NCBI GenBank assembly: GCA_032622095.1
Contig: CP136062.1
Location: forward strand, 5,890,001-5,954,000
Reading direction: 5' to 3'
DNA from: Siphonodentalium dalli
Taxonomy: Eukaryota > Mollusca > Scaphopoda > Gadilida > Siphonodentaliidae
DNA: 64,000 nucleotides
Position 1 is the stretch's first letter. Every line of letters begins with the position of its first letter. The notes below the pieces were generated by a model. The model made no database searches, had not been told where the DNA came from, and saw nothing but the letters and a program-made list of their open reading frames with translations. Position numbers and translations under genes: made by a program. Of this stretch, positions 58,654 through 64,000 are shown piece by piece.

Positions 58654-59178
58654 CAGGGTACTACATGTGCTACACCACTCGGAGAAATGTCTGTGTCGTC
58701 ACACAAATACCATGTTAGAACTTGGATTGATATATTCGTTATCGTATATAGTCACCAATAGTCGGGTTACTACGGTAGTAGCAGAAATTGTCCATCCGGT
58801 GAACTATTCAAACCCAGCATTAAAATCATGGTTATGATCAGTCCAAACATATAAGTAAAGTTCGAACATAAGATCATAATAGCTGAGAACCTGGTGTAAA
58901 TTGAACTGTAGTGGGGCCTCAAGCATATCTACCCCTGCACGTCAGAACAAATTATGCCATAGCTTGAGGATGGAAGTGAACCATCATCCCACAGCGAAAT
59001 CAACCAGGCCTGTTGTGTTTGAATAGTTCACTAGATGGGCAATGTCAGGTACTACGGTAGTAACCTGGCTATTGGTGACTATATACGATTACGAATATAT
59101 CAATTCAAGTTCTAACATGGTATTTTAGTGTGATGACACAGACATTTCTCCGAGTGGTGTAGCACATGTAGTACCCTG
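58654..59178. mobile_element. Long-TIR fold-back element with TA duplication
   Basis: Arms of about 165 bp are inverted copies at about 90% identity. Left starts CAGGGTACTACATGTGCTAC and right ends GTAGCACATGTAGTACCCTG; both include ATATAGTCACCAATAG and GTGAACTATTCAAAC or its complement. TA flanks both ends. The ~190 bp centre is non-coding. It could form a long hairpin RNA if transcribed. The superfamily is unknown; TA duplication hints at Tc1/mariner-like mobilisation. Confidence 0.75.
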
Positions 59179-59269
59179 TATGTATATATACATATATATA
59201 TCACAGCAGAAGTTTCCTTAGAATTAAATTAATATTAATGGATGGAAATGGAATGCCTTTAATATTTGT

Positions 59270-59700
59270 ATTATTTGAGTCGGTCATAGATTATCTTAGC
59301 TGCAGGCAATCAATGCAATACATGTAAACTACAAGTATGTAGAAAAAGAAATTATGGAATGAATTGTTGTGAATATGATGCGTCACTTTAATATTTTGAG
59401 TCGGACATAGATTACCTTACCTGAAGGGTATGTACATGTAGAAACAGAAATTATTGAATGAAGTGTAATGAATATGAAGCGTCATTTTAATGCAATATCG
59501 ATTGGGTGGAAGAGAAATTTCACTTTAATAGTTAACGATGATATACATATAGAATTATATATTATCCCCATTGAAGACGATCAATGCAATGACCAGTGTA
59601 GAAATGGAAAAAATGTTGCCTGAATGAATCGATGTGTGAACATAAAGTCTCACTTTAATGAAATGTTGAGATGATGATCAACGATGAATTTGCAATTTCT
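59270..59700 (+). repeat. Diverged tandem blocks of ~120 bp
   Basis: TTGAGTCGGWCATAGATTA, AYCTTA, ATGTAGAAA-AGAAATTATKGAATGAA and TCACTTTAAT recur at about 59276, 59395 and, more weakly, 59470-59665. Confidence 0.6.
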
Positions 59701-59762
59701 TTAATGATGAAATTGGTTTACATATATGCAGCTGAAAATGTGAATTGACTGAAATGTAATTA

Positions 59763-62247
59763 TGAAAGTGTCAATGACACTGTAGCTCAATGTGGAAAGG
59801 AAATAATTTCATGTGTTACAGTTAATGGAGCAATTAGGAATGTGGAAAGTTGAAAGGCCTAGTTATGCAAAGATTAAAATCCAAGATGGCCGCGACAGCC
59901 ATGTTTTTTTTTGCCAAATGACCCAACAAATACTCCTTCCTATTTACATGTCATTGTTAACATCCTTCACAAATTTCATGATGATCCTACAAAAGATACG
60001 ACCTGTAGCCCATGTCAAAGGATTTAGTCTTGCAAAGAGTAAAATACAAGATGGCTGCTGGCGACCGGGTTTCTTGATTGAATTCAAAATGAATCTTTTC
60101 CCATCTACATGTAAATGATTTGACCAAAGATAAGACTTGTAGCCCTTGACAAAGAATTTAGTCATGCAACGAGTATAATCCAAGATCGCTGCTGGTGGCC
60201 ATGTTTTTGGCTGAACAACCCCAAAATTACTCGTTTCCCATCTATGTCAATTTTAACATCCATGACAAATTTAATGAAAGTGTCAATGACACTGTAGCTC
60301 AACTTGGAAAGGGAATAATTTCATGTGTTACAGTCAATGGAGTGATTAGGAATGTGGAAAGGCCTAGTTATGCAAATAGTAAAATCCAAGATGGCCACTG
60401 ACAGTCATGTTTTTTTGCCGAATGATCCCAAAAAGACTTGTTTGCATTTACAAGTAATTGTTAACATTCATCACAAATTTCATTATGATCAGACCTGTCA
60501 ACATCCATGATAATTTTTATGAAGATCAGACAAACAGTACAGCAGTATGGCCTGTAGCCCGCGTCAACGGATTCAATTTTGAAATCCAAGATGGCTGAAT
60601 GACCCCCAAAATTACTTGTTCCCATCTACATATCAATATTAACATTCATGACAAGTTTCATAATGATCGGATGTGGTCTGTAGGGTGTACCAAAGGATTT
60701 AGTGATGCAAAGAGTAAATTCTAAAATGGCCACCTGCGGCCATGTTTTTTTGCCGAATGACCCCAAAATGACTCGTTTCCCATCTACATGTCAATGTCAA
60801 CATCCATGACAAATTTCATGAAGATAAAAAAAAACAGATAGGTCTATAACCCATGCTAATGGATTTTGTAGAAATATTTAGTCATACAAAGAGTAAAATC
60901 CAAAATGGCCATTGGTGGCCATATTTTTTTGCCGAATGACCCCAAAATGACTCATACCCATCAAGAGGTCACCCTGATGATCCATATGAAGTTTGGTGAT
61001 GATCAGATCAGGGATGTGGTATGTAGGGTGTGTCAAAGTATTTAGTGATGCAAAGAGTAAAATCCAATATGGCTGCCGGCGGCCATTTTTTTGGCCGAAT
61101 GACCCCAAAATGACTCATACCCAACAAGAGGTAACCCCGATGATCCATATGAAGTTTGGTGATGATCGGATCAGGGATGTGGTCTGTAGGATGTGTCAAA
61201 GGATTTAGCGATGCAAAGAGTAAAATCCAATATGGCCACCAGCGGCCATGTTTTTTGGCTGATTGATCCTAAAATTACTCATTCCCATCTACATGTAAAT
61301 GTCAACATTCATGACAAATTTTATGATGATCAAACAAACAGTACTGCCTGTAGCCCGCGCCAAGGGATTCAAATTTGAAATCCAACATGGCCACCAGCGG
61401 CCATGTTTTTTGGCCGAATGACCCCAAAATGGCTCGTTCCCATCTACATGTCAATTTCAACATTCATGACAAATTTCATAAAGATCCGACCAAAGATACG
61501 ACCTGTAGACAGCGCGAAATTATTTAGTGATGCAAAGAGTAAAATTCAAGATGGCTGACGGTGGCCATGATTTTTGGCCAAATGACCACAAAATGAATCG
61601 TTCCCATCTAGAGGTCACCCCGATGATCCATATGAAGTTTGGTGATGATAGGATCAGAGATGTGGTCTGTAGGATGTGTCAAAGGATTTAGTGATGCAAA
61701 GAGTAAAATCCAAGATGGCCACCAGCAGCCATGTTTTTTGGCCAAATGACCCCAAAATGACTCATTCCCATCTACATGTCAATGTCAACATTCATGACAA
61801 ATTTCATAATGATCTGACCAAAGTAAGGACTTGAAGCTGTGCCAAAGGATTTAGTCATGCAACGAGTAAAATCCAAGATGGCTGCTGGTGGCCTTGTTTT
61901 TTAGGCCGAACGACCCCAAAATGACTCATTCCCATCTACATGTCATTATTAACATCCATGACAAATTTCATGATGATTAGACAAACAGTACGACCTGTAG
62001 ACCGCGCCAATTGATTTAATATTGAAATCAAAGATGGCCGTCAGCGGCCATGTTTTTTGGCCAATGACCCCAAAATGACTCATTCCCATCTACATGTCAA
62101 TGTCAACATTCTTGACAAATTTCCTAAAGATCAGACCAAATGTACGACCTGTAGCCCGCGCCAAAGGAAATTGTTGACGGACATACATGTACATGTACAC
62201 ACGCACGACGGATGCCAACCCATGGCAATAGCTCAAACTTACAAAGT
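59763..62247 (-). mobile_element. Tandem-repeat element, copy B (about thirteen ~160 bp units)
   Basis: This is the reverse complement of the 1796-3245 element: it starts GAAAGTGTCAATGACACTGT and AGCTCAA and ends CCATGGCAATAGCTCAAACT. Units carry CATCTACATGTCAATGTCAAC, GACAAATTTCATGATGATC, TACGACCTGTAGCCCGCGCC, AAATCCAAGATGGCC and GCCATGTTTTTTGGCCGAAT. The terminal word GAAAGTGTCAATGACACTGT recurs inside at about 60276, so the first ~510 bp are duplicated or a second copy is nested. Open frames here are repeat by-products. Confidence 0.82.
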
Positions 62248-62745
62248 AAGATGAGCTAATAATGAATATGTGATGTGTCGCATTTAATGAATTGGCAATG
62301 ACATGATGACAGTGGTATGTAAACGGTCACTGCCGTTCGGTTATGATAACACGGTCTACAGGTATTAGCGGGTTGTCACACCAGACGTTGAAGACAATTA
62401 TGATATATGTCCATGAGGATCTTTCTAAAGGTCGGGTAAGTGTTGGCGCTGGGTATTGTGTTAAAATAGTCACATCCATGATCCATTAAAACCGCCATAT
62501 TTAATACAGAATTAATATTATAATAATCAAACCTTGTTCTCATACAAATCATAAATACATGTACCACATTAATTTCAGCATGTTGTTATCATGTTATGTT
62601 AGTACTTTGTGTTACATTGTTTGTAAGCAAAAGTCATCTTACGTAAACAAACATTACATGTACATGTACATGTATGTAAAGAGTATGCGATAAGCAAAAC
62701 ACTCAACACCGAGTAGACCCCCACTGCATGTACATGTACTAGTAC
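62180..62745. repeat. ACATGTACATGT-type tracts
   Basis: Short palindromic ACATGTACATGT runs occur at about 62186-62200, 62654-62672 and 62725-62738. The DNA around and after them up to 62949 holds no supported gene. Confidence 0.6.
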
Positions 62746-62957
62746 CAGTATATGAACTTTTGTTGTTTGTTTACAACTTACTGCATTACCGGTATAGCCA
62801 ATAAGCTAAATCTCATATTTTGGTGTTGAATGGGTTACCATCAATCACTCTCGACCTAATCAATCGCCACGTTGTCTGAAAGTGATTTGCTTATCGCTCA
62901 CTATTTACATGCTGTATATATACAAACGCTCCGTGGAAAATAACGCATTCATAATAG

Positions 62958-63886
62958 CAGAGGCGGACTGGGCCAAGAAACCGGCCCGGAAAATTAATAT
63001 AATACCGGCCCATCTGTTTGGGGGGGGGGGGGGGCGTCCACAGTCCACCTTGGAAAATTCCAACTCCACCCCCCCCCCTTGAATCAGAATCAGACCAAAT
63101 ACATATTTTTGCATAATTCCATTTGCACCTCTGGTCTAATATCATATATATTCATAAACCATGGTTCTATATATTCCCGGTATGAGACCATTCAGATATT
63201 TTTACCTGAAAAATTGCATAAAATCTAACATCTAGCGGTCTAACTCCAGACAAATGCACACGGCTACGGACAAGAGACCAGGACACACCGGGCTGTTCAT
63301 GGTTGTTCGGCCCGGGGTGAGAACATTTTGAAAACTATACAAGAAAATCTCGAATCCGATAAACTAGACTGGCATCAACTGAAGCGTTCCTATTTTCTTG
63401 TAAATTTCAATTGGGGGAGGGGTGCGTAAGATTTTTTTTGGGATTTACAGCTGGGAGTTACCGTTAAAATCTCGAGATTAATGGGGTCTTTACGTGGTGT
63501 TATATGGTGCCGACAAGTTCATTTAACGTCAAAATTACGATTAGCCAATTCGGCTGGTTAAACAACACATGTGGCGGCCCACGTCCAGAATTTTCCCGGT
63601 CTCCCGATCGGCCATGCAGGCCGCCTCTGCCCTCATGAATTTTTGTGAGAAGAGTACCATCTTATTGAATACACGGCTGGTTAAACAACACATGTGGCGG
63701 CCCACGTCGGTTTCATTTGCGGCCCAAGTTGTGGTTGGGCGGCCCAAACACATATACCCCCCACCCAAACCGTGAAAAAAAACCCTCGGATTCTCGCTTG
63801 ATAGAAAATCACGTGGAATCAGAATTTTTCCGGCCTCCGGCCCATCGGGAAATTTCCCGGTCTCCCGATCGGCCAGTCCGCCTCTG
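62958..63886. mobile_element. Non-autonomous hAT element with perfect 8 bp target duplication
   Basis: TIRs CAGAGGCGGACTGGGCC and GGCCAGTCCGCCTCTG are flanked by CATAATAG on both sides (62950-62957 and 63887-63894). An exact 8 bp duplication with CAG...CTG termini is the hallmark of hAT transposition. The 929 bp body encodes no transposase. Inside, a second TIR-like CGGCCATGCAGGCCGCCTCTG lies at about 63609-63629, and a GGCTGGTTAAACAACACATG block is duplicated 123 bp apart (about 63552 and 63675). This suggests an internal partial duplication or nesting. G and C runs at 63019-63032 and 63069-63078 could pair. Confidence 0.88.
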
Positions 63887-64000
63887 CATAATAGGATCAA
63901 TATTCACACTATTAGTATATTCTTGAGGAAATTTTCATAATTTGGTAACTGTTATTTCTAAATTATTATTTATTACATGTATATATGTACATATACAGTA

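Noticed and set aside
62891-63145. Proline/glycine-rich frames over the G and C runs
   Set aside because: They come from homopolymer runs inside the non-autonomous hAT element.

Overview
This is eukaryotic, AT-rich, non-coding-dominated DNA from an animal genome, most likely a mollusc. I infer mollusc from the abundance of AAGGGAGATAACTCC and GGGCCATAACTC repeats, the mini-me/pearl-like elements, and the retroelement types. There is no operon, no long intact host gene and no bacterial signature. Nearly everything recognisable is mobile or repetitive, and the few gene-like pieces are short exons or decayed transposon genes.

Layout. 0-8 kb: a tRNA-type SINE with target duplications, a tandem-repeat element (copy A), two copies of a ~590 bp TIR element, a cluster of ATAAAGAGCGTT motifs around a THAP-type zinc-finger exon, and a patch with four CACGTG sites. 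8-11.3 kb: a broken non-LTR retrotransposon (+ strand). 12.5-13.4 kb: a two-exon hAT transposase/BED-finger relic (- strand) with visible splice sites. 14-20 kb: diverged tandem duplications and a microsatellite-bearing element. 20.4-22.2 kb: a DIRS-type retrotransposon relic (- strand). 22.5-23.2 kb: a C2H2 finger and a duplicated peptide motif (- strand). 24.3-24.95 kb: a repeat-rich acidic reading frame with 15, 9 and 12 bp repeats, ending in a stop codon and a poly(A) signal.

31.7-52.6 kb is one large mosaic. Its centre is a near-identical tandem array of a 1.72 kb unit (five copies, one with a 225 bp deletion, plus a partial sixth; 39.4-48.3 kb). A ~2.7 kb flanking segment occurs on both sides, about 12.15 kb apart. 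Module junctions carry CTAG, then a palindrome, then an ATACTTC arm; other junctions carry hairpins whose stems match those arms. The arms come in three sequence variants that pair like nested brackets. This is the best candidate for an undescribed system: a family of Helitron-like non-autonomous elements whose 5' arm and 3' hairpin co-vary.

52.6-56.1 kb: a CR1-like non-LTR element (- strand), nearly full for its ORF2 apart from one nonsense codon, joined to a repeat module at its 3' end. 57.8-62.2 kb: duplicated blocks, a long-TIR fold-back element and copy B of the tandem-repeat element, inverted relative to copy A. 63.0-63.9 kb: a 929 bp non-autonomous hAT element with a perfect 8 bp target-site duplication. 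The pieces do not form a pathway; they record successive transposition, tandem amplification and decay.
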